The translations under genes and the position numbers were made by a program. Of a DNA stretch of 64,000 nucleotides, positions 18,677-27,671 are shown piece by piece. Below the pieces are notes generated by a model, which saw only the letters and a program-made list of their open reading frames with translations, had not been told where the DNA came from and did no database searches. This DNA comes from Actinomadura craniellae (lineage in GTDB: Bacteria > Actinomycetota > Actinomycetes > Streptosporangiales > Streptosporangiaceae): the NCBI RefSeq assembly GCF_003289645.1, contig NZ_QLYX01000004.1, positions 372,001-436,000 on the forward strand. The letters are read 5' to 3'. How positions within the stretch are numbered: the stretch's first letter is position 1; each line of letters opens with the position of its first letter.

Positions 18677-19090
18677 TCAGAGCCCGGCTGGCGCGGGGTC
18701 CCGGCGAGAGGCCCGGACGGTCAGCATCCCGACCAGGGCGGCGACCGTGGCTATGCCCTCACCGACGACACACCAGACCTTCTCGCTGTACCAGGTCGTG
18801 TCGTGCATGTTCGGGATCGGGCCCAGCGCCCCGGGGTCGAAGTAGTGGTAGAACAGCAGCGCGCCGACCGCACTGCCCGCCACCAGGAAGGCGACGGCGT
18901 ACGTCCACCAGCGTTCCAGCACCAGCACCAGCACCGCGGCCAGGGCCGCGACCACCGCCTGGCCCCGGAAGAGGGTGTCGCCGCCGATGCCGGTGGCATC
19001 GGGGTTGGCCATGTCGGGGGCGAAGATCCAGTGCACGTAGGCGTCAACGGCGAGACCTGCTGCCACGAGCAGGCGGAGCACGATTCCCAT
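18677..19090 (-). CDS. Small four-TM membrane protein of unknown function
   Basis: A 137-residue integral membrane protein with four predicted helices: near residues 5-24, 44-60, 65-82 and 110-126. A conserved-looking loop WIFAPDMANPDATGIGGDT follows helix 1. I do not recognise the family. It stands alone, about 40 bases after the exporter adaptor start region on the other side and about 110 bases from proC, on the same strand as both. Confidence 0.7.
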   Translation of the reverse strand: MGIVLRLLVAAGLAVDAYVHWIFAPDMANPDATGIGGDTLFRGQAVVAALAAVLVLVLERWWTYAVAFLVAGSAVGALLFYHYFDPGALGPIPNMHDTTWYSEKVWCVVGEGIATVAALVGMLTVRASRRDPAPAGL

Positions 19091-19201
19091 ACCTGTTTAT
19101 CGTCCAGCACCCCCACCAGGTTCAAGCGCCGGCGGAAAAATCCCCCCACTCGTGACGCTTCTCTGTGTGTCAAGTGGTGGGCGGGGACCGAACAGGAGGG
19201 G

Positions 19202-19999
19202 TCAGCCGCCGGTGGCCAGTTCCCGGCCGCGGTTGCGGGCCGCCTCGATCGCCTCCAGGACGGCGGCACGGACGCCGTGCCGCTCCAGCTCCCGGATGGC
19301 GGCGATGGTCGTCCCGCCCGGGGAGGTGACCGCCTCGCGCAGCAGCACGGGGTGCTCGCCGCTGTCGCGGAGCATCACGGCCGCGCCGACCGCCGACTGG
19401 ATCACCATTTCCAGTGCCGCGGCCCGCGGCATGCCCAGCAGGATCCCCGCGTCGACCATCGCCTCGACGAGGTAGTAGAAGTACGCGGGGCCGCTGCCCG
19501 ACAGCGCGGTGGCACCGTCCTGCAGCGACTCGGGGATGCGCAGCACCTTGCCGACCGGCTCGAGCAGTTCCTCGGCCAGCCGCAGGTGCTCCTCGCCGGC
19601 GTGCGAGCCCGCCGAGATCACGCTCATCGCCTCGTCGACGTGGACCGGGGTGTTGGACATCACCCGGACCACCGGCACACCGGACGGCAGCCGGTCCTCG
19701 ATGAACCCGGTGGTGATGCCCGCCGCCATGGAGATCACCAGCTTGCCGGGCGGGACGGACGGGCGCAGCTCGTCCAGCAGCGCGGCCATGTCCTGCGGCT
19801 TCACCGCCAGGACCAGGGTGTCGGCGGTCTTGGCGGCCTCGGCGGTGCCCACCGCCGCCACCCCGTACCGCTCGTGCAGCAGCGCCGCGCGCTCCGCACG
19901 GCGGGCGGTCACCAGCAGTTCGGCCGGGCGGCGGCCGGCCCGGAGCACCCCGGACAGCAGCGCCTCACCCATCTTGCCGGCACCCAGAATCGCGATCAT
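19202..19999 (-). CDS. proC: Pyrroline-5-carboxylate reductase
   Basis: Last step of proline synthesis, reducing pyrroline-5-carboxylate with NAD(P)H. The 265-residue protein starts MIAILGAGKMGEALLSGVLR (Rossmann dinucleotide motif), contains VLAVKPQDM and SMAAGI, and ends with the signature ALSGSGPAYFYYLVEAMVDA and VTSPGGTTIAAI. The ATG at 19999 has GAGGTG upstream at good spacing, so the longer frame to 20038 is rejected. It lies next to proline dehydrogenase, so synthesis and degradation genes are adjacent on one strand. Confidence 0.96.
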   Translation of the reverse strand: MIAILGAGKMGEALLSGVLRAGRRPAELLVTARRAERAALLHERYGVAAVGTAEAAKTADTLVLAVKPQDMAALLDELRPSVPPGKLVISMAAGITTGFIEDRLPSGVPVVRVMSNTPVHVDEAMSVISAGSHAGEEHLRLAEELLEPVGKVLRIPESLQDGATALSGSGPAYFYYLVEAMVDAGILLGMPRAAALEMVIQSAVGAAVMLRDSGEHPVLLREAVTSPGGTTIAAIRELERHGVRAAVLEAIEAARNRGRELATGG

Positions 20000-20060
20000 C
20001 GACAACACCTCGGAGCGGGATACGGACAGCGCACCCACCCTAGTGGCGGGCCCGCGGATG

Positions 20061-20981
20061 TCAGGACCGGCCGGCCAGGGCGCGCAGGAAGAACGCCAGG
20101 TTGGCGGGACGCTCGGCCAGCCTGCGCATCAGGTAGCCGTACCATTCCCGACCGTAGGGCACGTAGACCCGCACCCGGGCACCGCCGGCCGCCAGCCTGC
20201 GCTGCTCGACCGGGCGGACGCCGTACAGCATCTGGTACTCGAAGTCGTCCGGGCCCCGGTCGTTGAGCAGGGCCAGCGCGCCACCGATCTCGATCAGCCG
20301 CGGGTCGTGCGTGGCCAGCATCGGGTAGCCCCGGCCGGCCATCAGCACCCGGGTGCAGCGCACGAACGACTTGTCGATCTCGGCGCGGTCGGTGAAGGCC
20401 ACGGACTCCGGGGCGGCGTAGGCGCCCTTGCACAGCCGCACCCGGGATCCGGCGCCGGCCAGCTCGCCGCAGTACTCCTCGGCCCGGCGCAGGTACGCCT
20501 GGACGACCGCGCCGGTCTCCGGGTGGTCCCGGCGCAGGGCGGCCAGCACGCGCAGGGTGGACGCGACCGTGGTGTGGTCCTCCATGTCCAGCGTGACCGT
20601 GGTGCCCGCCGCGCGGGCCGCGGCGCAGATCCGGCGGGCGTTCGCCGTGGCGAGGTCCTCGTCGAGCGCCTGGCCGAGCGCGGTCAGCTTGACCGACACC
20701 TCGGCCCGCGCGCTCTGGCCGGCCGCCGCCAGCCGTTCCAGCAGGTCCGTGTAGCCCTTGACGACCGTCTCGGCCTGGCCGGGGTCCCGGGTGCCCTCGC
20801 CCAGGTGGTCGAGGGTGACGAGCAGCCGGTCGCCGGTCAGCGTCCGGGTGACGTCCAGGGCGTCGTTCAGCGTCTCGCCGGCCACGAACCGGCGCACCAC
20901 TCCCCGGGTGTAGGGCGCCGTCTCCACCGCCCTGCGGACGCCGTCGCTCCGCGCGGCTGCCAACAGGACCTGACGCAGCAA
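20061..20981 (-). CDS. Proline dehydrogenase
   Basis: A 306-residue monofunctional PRODH with an FAD-binding TIM barrel that oxidises proline to pyrroline-5-carboxylate. Characteristic elements are EVSVKLTALGQALD, VTLDMEDHTTVA, RLCKGAY, LATHDPRLIE and FEYQMLYGVR near the active site. The start is TTG, supported by GGAGGG five bases upstream; the longer upstream frame is an overlap with the LCP gene. It lacks the P5C dehydrogenase half of PutA, as in most actinomycetes. Confidence 0.94.
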   Translation of the reverse strand: MLRQVLLAAARSDGVRRAVETAPYTRGVVRRFVAGETLNDALDVTRTLTGDRLLVTLDHLGEGTRDPGQAETVVKGYTDLLERLAAAGQSARAEVSVKLTALGQALDEDLATANARRICAAARAAGTTVTLDMEDHTTVASTLRVLAALRRDHPETGAVVQAYLRRAEEYCGELAGAGSRVRLCKGAYAAPESVAFTDRAEIDKSFVRCTRVLMAGRGYPMLATHDPRLIEIGGALALLNDRGPDDFEYQMLYGVRPVEQRRLAAGGARVRVYVPYGREWYGYLMRRLAERPANLAFFLRALAGRS

Positions 20982-21016
20982 TGTTCCCTCCGTTTTCCCG
21001 CGGTCGCCCGGGGCCG

Positions 21017-22486
21017 CTAAGAGACGGTGCCCACGCTGTTGGTACCGCCGTTCCGCCGCACATAACCCGCCATCTCGTCGCCGCGGACGGCGGTGTAGAG
21101 CTCCCTGGCCCTGACCTCGTCGAGCAGGACCACGCTCTGCACTCCGCGCATGGCCGGGCCCTTGTTCGGCACGGTCAGGAACTGCACGTCCTGCGGGCGC
21201 AGCCCGCGCAGGCCGAGCGCCAGGGAGCGCAGGTCGCCGGACGACATGGAGTCGTCCACGCTGATCGACTTGGTGAACGCCCGGAGGAACCGGTTGAGCT
21301 TGATCGGGTTGGAGATCGTGCCGCCGTCGGACGCCTTCTTGGCCAGCGCGCGCAGGAACGCCTGCTGCCGCTTGATGCGGTCGAAGTCGCCGTTGGGCAG
21401 GTTCTGCCGCTGCCGGACGAACAGCAGCGCCCGCTCCCCGTTCAGATGTTGCCGGCCGGCCCGCCAGGTGACGTTGTTGGCCGGGTCGTACACGGTCTTG
21501 GCGATGGTGACGTCCACCCCGCCCAGCGCGTCGGTCATCGCCTGGAAACCGCCGAAGTCGACCGCGCCGTAGTGGTCGACGCGGATGCCGGTCAGCTTCT
21601 CGACGGTCCGGATGAGCAGCGCGGGACCGCCGAACGAGAAGGCCGCGTTGATCTTCTGGTGGCCGCGGCCGGGCACCTCGACCCACGAGTCGCGGGGAAT
21701 CGAGACGATGTAGGCGTTCTCCCGGTCGGCGGGCAGGTGCAGCAGGATCAGCGTGTCGGAGCGGTGGCCCCGCACCTTCGAGATGTCGGCGCCCTGGCCG
21801 ACCTCCACCGCCCCGTCGTCGAAACCGACCAGCAGCCAGTTCTCCGAGCCGGCGGCGCTCGGCTTCGGCCGGTCGGTGTTGGTGGGCATCACGCCGGGAA
21901 TGCGGTCGACGTTCCTGTCGTAGGACGCCTGCCGCTCGTACACCAGCGCGCCCGCCCCGATCACCGCCAGCAGGAGGACGGCCAGCACGGTGAGCAGCAC
22001 CCGCCGCCCCCGCCTGCGCGTCTTCTTCCTGGCCGGGGCCTCGCCGGGATCGGCCGCCGCGGCGGCGTCCTCGCCGGCCTCCGCGGGAGGCTCCTCCGCC
22101 GGGCGGGGCTCGGCGGGCCCTGTGCCCGCCCCGGCCTCAGCAGGTTCTGTGACCTCTGCGGCCTCAGCAGGCCCGGCGACCTCTTTGGCCTCCTTGAGCT
22201 CGGCGGGCCCTGTGCCCGCCCCGATCCCAGCAGGTTCTGTGACCTCTGCGGCCTCAGCAGGCCCGGCGACCTCTTTGGCCTCCTTGAGCTCGGCGGGCCC
22301 TGTGCCCGCCCCGGCCTCAGCAGGTTCCGTGACCTCTGCGGCCTCAGTGGGCGCGACGGCCTCTGTGCGCTCGGTGGGCTCTACGGAGTCGGCGGCCTGC
22401 GCGGCCTCGGTGGCTTCCGCAGCCTCCGTGGGCTCAGCGGGACCTTCCGATGCACCGGCCTTGGCCGGCAGGTCCTGCTTGCTCAT
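21017..22486 (-). CDS. LytR-CpsA-Psr (LCP) family cell-wall polymer ligase
   Basis: About 489 residues. The first ~155 residues are a cytoplasmic, low-complexity, Ala/Glu/Pro-rich region that includes tandem 30-residue repeats. A basic cluster KKTRRRGRR precedes one TM helix (VLLTVLAVLLLAVIGAGALV). The extracellular LCP domain has the phospholipid-binding segments RSDTLILLHL, SIPRDSWVEV and KINAAFSFGG. Later RLKR-type arginines occur (FVRQRQ, DFDRIKRQQAFL). These enzymes attach teichoic-type polymers or arabinogalactan to peptidoglycan. The ATG at 22486 lacks a clear Shine-Dalgarno. Confidence 0.93.
   Translation of the reverse strand: MSKQDLPAKAGASEGPAEPTEAAEATEAAQAADSVEPTERTEAVAPTEAAEVTEPAEAGAGTGPAELKEAKEVAGPAEAAEVTEPAGIGAGTGPAELKEAKEVAGPAEAAEVTEPAEAGAGTGPAEPRPAEEPPAEAGEDAAAAADPGEAPARKKTRRRGRRVLLTVLAVLLLAVIGAGALVYERQASYDRNVDRIPGVMPTNTDRPKPSAAGSENWLLVGFDDGAVEVGQGADISKVRGHRSDTLILLHLPADRENAYIVSIPRDSWVEVPGRGHQKINAAFSFGGPALLIRTVEKLTGIRVDHYGAVDFGGFQAMTDALGGVDVTIAKTVYDPANNVTWRAGRQHLNGERALLFVRQRQNLPNGDFDRIKRQQAFLRALAKKASDGGTISNPIKLNRFLRAFTKSISVDDSMSSGDLRSLALGLRGLRPQDVQFLTVPNKGPAMRGVQSVVLLDEVRARELYTAVRGDEMAGYVRRNGGTNSVGTVS
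22111..22370 (-). repeat. In-frame 90-bp tandem repeat in the LCP gene
   Basis: Three copies start at 22111, 22201 and 22291, each 90 bases (30 codons); the last is partial. They are almost identical in DNA, including synonymous positions, and encode Ala/Glu/Pro/Gly-rich units such as EAGAGTGPAE and AKEVAGPAEAAEVTEP. High DNA identity implies recent expansion. Confidence 0.92.
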
Positions 22487-22527
22487 AGCGCAACAAATTA
22501 CCAGCCCCGGTGCTGGATCCCCCGCGG

Positions 22528-23262
22528 TCAGGGCGTGCGGCGGCGCAGCGTGGCGGCACCCAGCACGAGGGCCAGGAGCGTGCAACCCGCGACGACCGAC
22601 ATGTCGCGCGCGAGCGTGCCGGTGACCTCGGCGGTGCGCGTGAGCTCGACCATGGCGTCGACCGCGTAGGTCAGCGGGAGCACCACCGAGATCTGCTCCA
22701 GCACGGGCGCCATCTGCTCGCGCGGCACGAACAGCCCGCACAGCAGCACCTGCGGCAGGATGAAGGCGGGCATGAACTGCACGGCCTGGAACTCCGTCCG
22801 GGCGAACGCGCTGGCGAACAGCCCGAGGGCCATGCCGAGCAGCGCGTTGAGCACGGCCACCAGGAGCAGCATCCCCACCGGGCCGGCCAGGTCCAGGCCG
22901 AGCCAGATCATCGAGATCGTGGCGGCCACCGCGACCTGGACCACCGCCAGCAGCCCGAAGGCCAGCGCGTACCCCAGCAGCAGGTCGAGCTTGCCGAGCG
23001 GCATGGTCATCAGCCGCTCCAGGGTGCCGCCGGTGCGTTCCCGCAGCGTGCCGACGCTCGTCACGATGAACATCACGACGAACGGGAAGACGCCCAGCAG
23101 CAGCGGGCCGAGCCGATCGAAGATCGCGGGCTGCTCGATCACGTATCGCAGCAGGACCATCAGCACGGTGGGCACGCCGACCAGCAGGCCGACCGTACGG
23201 TGGTCGTGCCGCAGCTGCGTCAGGATGCGCCGCGTCGTCGCCAGGGTGATCCGCAGGTTCAC
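22528..23262 (-). CDS. ABC-2 type transporter permease
   Basis: A 244-residue permease with six hydrophobic helices. The ABC-2 signature is the stretch TGGTLERLMTMPLGKLDLLL between helices 2 and 3. The start GTG at 23262 overlaps the ATPase stop as GTGA. Together they form a drug- or lipid-type exporter placed downstream of a TetR repressor, a typical local-regulator arrangement. Confidence 0.92.
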   Translation of the reverse strand: MNLRITLATTRRILTQLRHDHRTVGLLVGVPTVLMVLLRYVIEQPAIFDRLGPLLLGVFPFVVMFIVTSVGTLRERTGGTLERLMTMPLGKLDLLLGYALAFGLLAVVQVAVAATISMIWLGLDLAGPVGMLLLVAVLNALLGMALGLFASAFARTEFQAVQFMPAFILPQVLLCGLFVPREQMAPVLEQISVVLPLTYAVDAMVELTRTAEVTGTLARDMSVVAGCTLLALVLGAATLRRRTP

Positions 23263-23990
23263 GCGGGTGCTCCCTCGCGCTCGGAGATCAGGTGCAGGAA
23301 GGCCTGTTCGAGGTCCTGGCGGCCGGTGCGGGCGCGCAGCGCGGCAGGGGCGGCGTCGGCCAGGATGTCGCCCTCGCGCATCAGCAGCAGCCGGTCGCAC
23401 CGGCTCGCCTCGTCCATCACGTGGCTGGAGACGATCAGGGTGACGCCGCCGGCCGCCAGCTCGTGGAACAGCCCCCACAGCTCCTGCCGGAGCAGCGGGT
23501 CGAGCCCGACCGTGGGCTCGTCCAGCACCACCAGCTCGGGACCGCCGAGCAGCGCCACGGCGAGGCTGGCCCGGGACAACTGGCCGCCCGACAGGGTGCC
23601 GACGAGCTGCCCGCGCTGGTCGGCCAGCCCCACCTGGGCGATCACCCGGTCGGCGTCGTGCCGGGAGGCGCCCAGCACCGAGCCGAAGTAGCGCAGGTTC
23701 TCGGCGACGGTCAGGTCGGTGTAGACGGCGGGCTGCTGCGTGGCGTAGCCGACCAGCCGGCGCAGTTCGGGGTCGCCTGCCGGCCGGCCCAGCACGGTCA
23801 CCGTGCCGCCGCGGACCATCTGGACGCCCACGATGGACCTGATCAGGGTCGTCTTGCCGCAGCCGCTCGGACCCAGCAGCCCCAGCACGGCACCGCGGGG
23901 GACGTCGAAGTCCAGCCCCCGGAGCACCGGCCGTCCGCCGCGGTCGACGCGCAGCCCTCGTACGCTCACCGCCGGAGCAGAACTCATCAT
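23259..23990 (-). CDS. ABC-2 exporter ATP-binding subunit
   Basis: A 243-residue nucleotide-binding domain of the DrrA/CcmA class. Walker A GPSGCGKTTL, Q-loop GYATQQPAV, signature LSGGQLSRASLAVAL (one residue off the usual LSGGQ-x-QR), Walker B LVVLDEPTVGLD and switch SSHVMDEA are present. Two ATG codons (23990, 23987) could start it. It begins about 50 bases after tetR, so transcription probably runs isomerase-tetR-ATPase-permease. Confidence 0.93.
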   Translation of the reverse strand: MMSSAPAVSVRGLRVDRGGRPVLRGLDFDVPRGAVLGLLGPSGCGKTTLIRSIVGVQMVRGGTVTVLGRPAGDPELRRLVGYATQQPAVYTDLTVAENLRYFGSVLGASRHDADRVIAQVGLADQRGQLVGTLSGGQLSRASLAVALLGGPELVVLDEPTVGLDPLLRQELWGLFHELAAGGVTLIVSSHVMDEASRCDRLLLMREGDILADAAPAALRARTGRQDLEQAFLHLISEREGAPA

Positions 23991-24042
23991 GTGTTGAATT
24001 TAAGTGGACGCAAAGACCCCGTCAAGGGGATCTCATGGGAGT

Positions 24043-24639
24043 TCAGCCCAGATAGTGCTGGATCACCGGGGCCAGGAGCTCGACCAGCTCCTCCTCACTG
24101 GCGGACGCGACCGGCTCCGTCTTGATCACATAGCGCAGGATGGCCACGCCGACCATCTGGCCCACCGCCGCCTCGGCCCGCAGCAGCGAGGTTCCGCGCG
24201 CCGCGGCGACCCGGCGGAGCAACGCGGTGGTGATGAACTCGCGCATCAGCGTCGCGGCCTGCTCGTTGGTCATGGCCGAGCGCACCATGGCGATGACCGG
24301 TGCCCGGCGCTCCTCGTCCCGCCAGATCTCCAGGAAGATCCGCACCAGCGTCTCGCCCAGTTGGTCGGGCGGCGCCTCCAGCAGGCGCGGCAGGACGTCG
24401 GCGGGCGTCACCGGGAACTGCATGGCGGTGGTGAAGACGCCCTCCTTGTTGCCGAAGAAGTGATGCACCAGCGCGGGGTCGCAGCCCGCGGCGCGGGCGA
24501 TCGCGCGCAGCGAGGTGCCGTCGTACCCCTTCTCGGCGAACAGCTCGCGCGCCGCCGCCAGGATCGCCGCGCGGGTCTCGGTGGGCCCGGGCCGGCGGCC
24601 CGGGCGGCGGGTCTGCCGGACGTCCGGCTCAGACTTCAT
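24043..24639 (-). CDS. TetR/AcrR family transcriptional regulator
   Basis: A 198-residue repressor. The N-terminal TetR HTH reads [20 protein letters not shown] and continues [20 protein letters not shown]. The C-terminal ligand-binding domain resembles the group that responds to hydrophobic drugs (TetR_C-type, with [20 protein letters not shown]). Immediately downstream are the ABC exporter genes, the likely targets. It overlaps the isomerase gene upstream by four bases. The intergenic stretch 23991-24042 has a small CCCC/GGGG hairpin. Confidence 0.92.
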   Translation of the reverse strand: MKSEPDVRQTRRPGRRPGPTETRAAILAAARELFAEKGYDGTSLRAIARAAGCDPALVHHFFGNKEGVFTTAMQFPVTPADVLPRLLEAPPDQLGETLVRIFLEIWRDEERRAPVIAMVRSAMTNEQAATLMREFITTALLRRVAAARGTSLLRAEAAVGQMVGVAILRYVIKTEPVASASEEELVELLAPVIQHYLG

Positions 24640-25523
24640 CGGCGGGCACTCCGCCGCGACACCTCACCGCCCGGAGTGACCTCCCACGTGTGGTCGGGCG
24701 CGGCCAGGTGCAGCCGGGTGAAGGCCAGCGCCTCGGCGAGGTCGGCCATCCGGTCGGACCGGTCGGCCGCCCGGCGGGTGTTGACCTCCAGCACGACGTG
24801 GCCGCCGAATCCCTCGACGGCCAGCCGCTCCAGCATCTCGGCGCAGGGCTGGTTGCCCCGGCCCGGCACGAGATGCTCGTCCTTGTTGGGGACGCCAACG
24901 CCGTCGGCGAGGTGGATGTGCCGCAGCCGGTCGCCCAGTTGCGTGGCCATCTCCAGCGGGTCCGAGCCCGACACCGCGGTGTGCGAGGTGTCGAGCGTGA
25001 CGTACGGGAAGTCCTGGTCGACCGGGTTCCAGTCGGGGGCGTACATGCCCACCTCGGCGGCGCGGGCCTTGACCGGGAACATGTTCTCCACCGCGAACAT
25101 GACGTCGGTCTCCTCCTGCATGCGGGCCAGGCCCTTGGTGAACTCGCGGGCGTAGTCGCGCTGCCAGCGGAACGGCGGGTGCACCACGACCACCTCGGCG
25201 CCCAGTTCCTCCGCGACCTCCTTGGAACGCACCAGCTTGCCCCAGGGGTCGCGGCCCCAGACCCGCTGGGTGAGCAGCAGGCAGGGCGCGTGGATCGACT
25301 TGATCGGCACCTGGTGGTACTCGGAGAGCCGCCGGAGGACGTTCAGGTCCTGGGAACCGGCATCGGTCGCGACCATCACCTCGATGCCGTCGTACCCCAG
25401 CAGGGCCGCCATCTCGAAGGCGCTCGGCACCTTCTCGGGATAAACCGACGCCGTCGAGAGGGTGACCGAGGCGTCCGGCAACCGGAGCCCCGGTGGAACG
25501 GTGCCGTTGTACTGCGCGGTCAA
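24636..25523 (-). CDS. Xylose-isomerase-like TIM-barrel sugar phosphate isomerase/epimerase
   Basis: A 295-residue AP_endonuc_2/IolE-type TIM barrel. Metal-binding positions can be seen in [46 protein letters not shown] and VVLEVNTRR (His, Glu and Asp at strand ends). These enzymes isomerise or epimerise small sugars or cyclitols; the substrate is unknown. The start is TTG with a GAGGGAG ribosome site. It is coupled to tetR by ATGA. Confidence 0.85.
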   Translation of the reverse strand: MTAQYNGTVPPGLRLPDASVTLSTASVYPEKVPSAFEMAALLGYDGIEVMVATDAGSQDLNVLRRLSEYHQVPIKSIHAPCLLLTQRVWGRDPWGKLVRSKEVAEELGAEVVVVHPPFRWQRDYAREFTKGLARMQEETDVMFAVENMFPVKARAAEVGMYAPDWNPVDQDFPYVTLDTSHTAVSGSDPLEMATQLGDRLRHIHLADGVGVPNKDEHLVPGRGNQPCAEMLERLAVEGFGGHVVLEVNTRRAADRSDRMADLAEALAFTRLHLAAPDHTWEVTPGGEVSRRSARR

Positions 25524-25650
25524 GGCTCCCTCGCCATAGTGTCGCCGGGCGGTTACTTGATGTCTGAAAGCCTATGCGGTATTAGCCGAAAGTGATGCCC
25601 GGTTGGGACATCCCTCCAGCTTACGAGCACTCCGGCTACCATCGGCCACC

Positions 25651-26349
25651 GTGGCCGATGTCGTGCGCGGGGCCGTGCCGAGCCCCAACATCTGGAACTC
25701 CCCGCAGGTGTACGAGGTGGAGAACCGGGCCGTCGACCCCGACGGGCTGATCGAGGCGACCATGCGCCGGCTCCACCCCTGGGCGGGTGCGAACGTGCTC
25801 GACCTGGGCTGCGGAACCGGCTTCCACCTGCCGCTCTTCGCCCGGGAGGCGACCCGGGTGGTCGGGGTCGAGCCGCATTCCGGCCTGGCCGCGGCAGCGC
25901 GGCGCAGAGTGGCGCATCTCACGAACGTGACCGTCCGGGACGGCGCCGCGCAGGCGCTGCCCCTGCCGGACGCCTCGGTCGACGTGGTGCACGCCCGCTG
26001 GGCCTACTTCTTCGGTCCCGGCTGCGAGCCCGGGCTGGCCGAACTCGCCCGGGTGCTGCGGCGGGGCGGTACCGCGTTCCTGATCGACAACGACGCCACC
26101 CGGTCGACGTTCGGCGGATGGTTCCGGCGCTGGCTGCCCGACTACAACCCCGGCAAGGTGGAGCGGTTCTGGGCCCGGCACGGCTTCACCCGCGAGCCGC
26201 TGCTGATCCGCTGGCTGTTCGAGCGCCGGGCCGACCTGGCCGCCGTGCTCCGCATCGAGTTCCCCGCCGAACTGGCCGAGGCGTTCCTGGCCGAGCACCC
26301 CGGTCTGGAAGTGGACTACGCGATCAATCTCTGGCACCGGAACTATTGA
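25651..26349 (+). CDS. Class I SAM-dependent methyltransferase
   Basis: A 232-residue methyltransferase of the Methyltransf_11 type: motif I VLDLGCGTGFHLPL, motif II VVGVEPHSG and the post-motif DASVDVVHARWAYFFGPG. The frame opens with a TTG at 25603, but a GTG at 25651 gives the usual domain-only length; the true start is uncertain. It is transcribed divergently from the isomerase gene. Acceptor substrate unknown. Confidence 0.85.
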   Translation: MADVVRGAVPSPNIWNSPQVYEVENRAVDPDGLIEATMRRLHPWAGANVLDLGCGTGFHLPLFAREATRVVGVEPHSGLAAAARRRVAHLTNVTVRDGAAQALPLPDASVDVVHARWAYFFGPGCEPGLAELARVLRRGGTAFLIDNDATRSTFGGWFRRWLPDYNPGKVERFWARHGFTREPLLIRWLFERRADLAAVLRIEFPAELAEAFLAEHPGLEVDYAINLWHRNY

Positions 26350-26424
26350 GTTCGTCTCTATTACCGATCGGTAGCGAGCGGCATACTGTACGCCCCGTCG
26401 AATTGGGACTTCGGAGGTCGCGTC

Positions 26425-27477
26425 ATGGGCACGGGTCGCAGAATCCTCACCGCCACCGCCGTCGGGGCGGGAGCCGCCGGCGCCGCGGGCGCCGGCCTGG
26501 CGCTCCAGCGCAACGCCGTCCACCGGCTCCGGCTACGACCCGACCCGTACGCCGGCGAACCGTTCGGCTCGCTGCGCGGGCAGCCGGTCCAGGTCCGCGC
26601 CACCGACGGCACCCGGCTGTACGCCGAGATCGACGACCCCGACCGCACCGACCTCGCCATCGTCTTCTCGCACGGCTGGACGCTCACCCAGGACTCCTGG
26701 CACTTCCAGCGCCGGGCACTGCGCGGCCTCGGCCGGCTAGTGTTCTGGGACCAGCGCGGCCACGGCCGCTCCGACCCCGGCGACCGGCTCGGCAACGACG
26801 TCCCGCTACTCGGCCACGACCTCGCCGCGGTGATCGAGCAGACCGTGCCCAAGGGGACACCCGTGATCCTGGTCGGCCACTCCATGGGCGGAATGACGAT
26901 CATGAAGTACGCCGACCTGTACCCCGCGGAGATCGGCCGCCGGGTGCGCGCGGCCGCACTGGTATGCACCTCGTCGGGCGGGCTGAACCAGGTGACCCTG
27001 GGCATGCCCGCCCTGCTGGCCCGGCTCACCCAGCGGCTCCTCCCCCGCACGCTGCGCGCGGCCGGCGCCGGAGCCGGCCTCATCGAGCGGGTCCGGCACC
27101 TCGGCCGGGACGGCGCCGTGCTGGTGGAAGACCTGATCGCATTCGGCCCCGAGGCCAGCCCCACCGCCGTGCGATTCGCCGAGGAGATGATGGCCGAGAC
27201 CCGGATGGAAGCGCTGCTCGACTTCTTCCGCTCAATGATCACGAACGAGTCGATCAGCGACTGCACGGCCCTCAGCGCCGCCGACGTGCTGATCATCGGT
27301 GCCGAGAAGGACGCCCTCACCCCCCTCTCACACAGCGCCCGAATCGCCGACTGCCTACCATCGGCCCGGTTCGAGACCATCCCCGGCTCCGGCCACATGG
27401 CCATGATGGAACGCCCCGGCGCAGTCTCCACCCACCTCACCGACCTCGTAGAACACACCCGCAAAGAGCTCTGTTAG
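26425..27477 (+). CDS. Alpha/beta hydrolase
   Basis: A 350-residue alpha/beta hydrolase with an N-terminal hydrophobic segment (TAVGAGAAGAAGAGLAL) that may be a signal anchor. The nucleophile elbow is VGHSMGGMT; the catalytic Asp is likely in VLIIGAEKDALTP and the His in PGSGHMAMME. An FSHGWTL oxyanion motif is present. GGAGG precedes the ATG. Family members include haloperoxidase-like and lipase-like enzymes; the substrate is not evident. Copy B of the dispersed repeat begins at the last base of its stop codon. Confidence 0.9.
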   Translation: MGTGRRILTATAVGAGAAGAAGAGLALQRNAVHRLRLRPDPYAGEPFGSLRGQPVQVRATDGTRLYAEIDDPDRTDLAIVFSHGWTLTQDSWHFQRRALRGLGRLVFWDQRGHGRSDPGDRLGNDVPLLGHDLAAVIEQTVPKGTPVILVGHSMGGMTIMKYADLYPAEIGRRVRAAALVCTSSGGLNQVTLGMPALLARLTQRLLPRTLRAAGAGAGLIERVRHLGRDGAVLVEDLIAFGPEASPTAVRFAEEMMAETRMEALLDFFRSMITNESISDCTALSAADVLIIGAEKDALTPLSHSARIADCLPSARFETIPGSGHMAMMERPGAVSTHLTDLVEHTRKELC

Positions 27478-27645
27478 CTTGGCGCTCGTTCCTCGCGCTT
27501 GTCGCGGCGCCTTCGGCGCGCCGTCTTCCCTCGTCGTGGTGAAGATCGCTCGTACCTCACGATCTTCACCACTCCTCAGTCCAGACGACGCGGGCGCCGC
27601 TCCCTTTTCGCCTCGCTGCGCATCGGCGCCCATCTCGTCCTTTTG
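27477..27645 (+). repeat. Dispersed structured intergenic repeat, copy B
   Basis: About 90% identical to copy A in the same orientation. The central stem is GTGGTGAAGATCG / CGATCTTCACCAC: relative to copy A, the second base pair has changed from C-G to T-A on both sides, a compensatory change. It sits between the stops of two convergent genes (hydrolase and SGNH hydrolase). Confidence 0.88.
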
Positions 27646-27671
27646 CCGGCCCGTTCAACTCGCCTGGCCGG

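Noticed and set aside
22111-22370. Tandem repeats considered as a CRISPR array
   Set aside because: Units abut without spacers and are in frame inside a gene; no cas genes nearby. The same applies to the 63-bp repeats at 58721-58866.
24000-24045. CCCC/GGGG hairpin between tetR and the exporter as a terminator
   Set aside because: Arms are only four bases and the gene order suggests read-through transcription.
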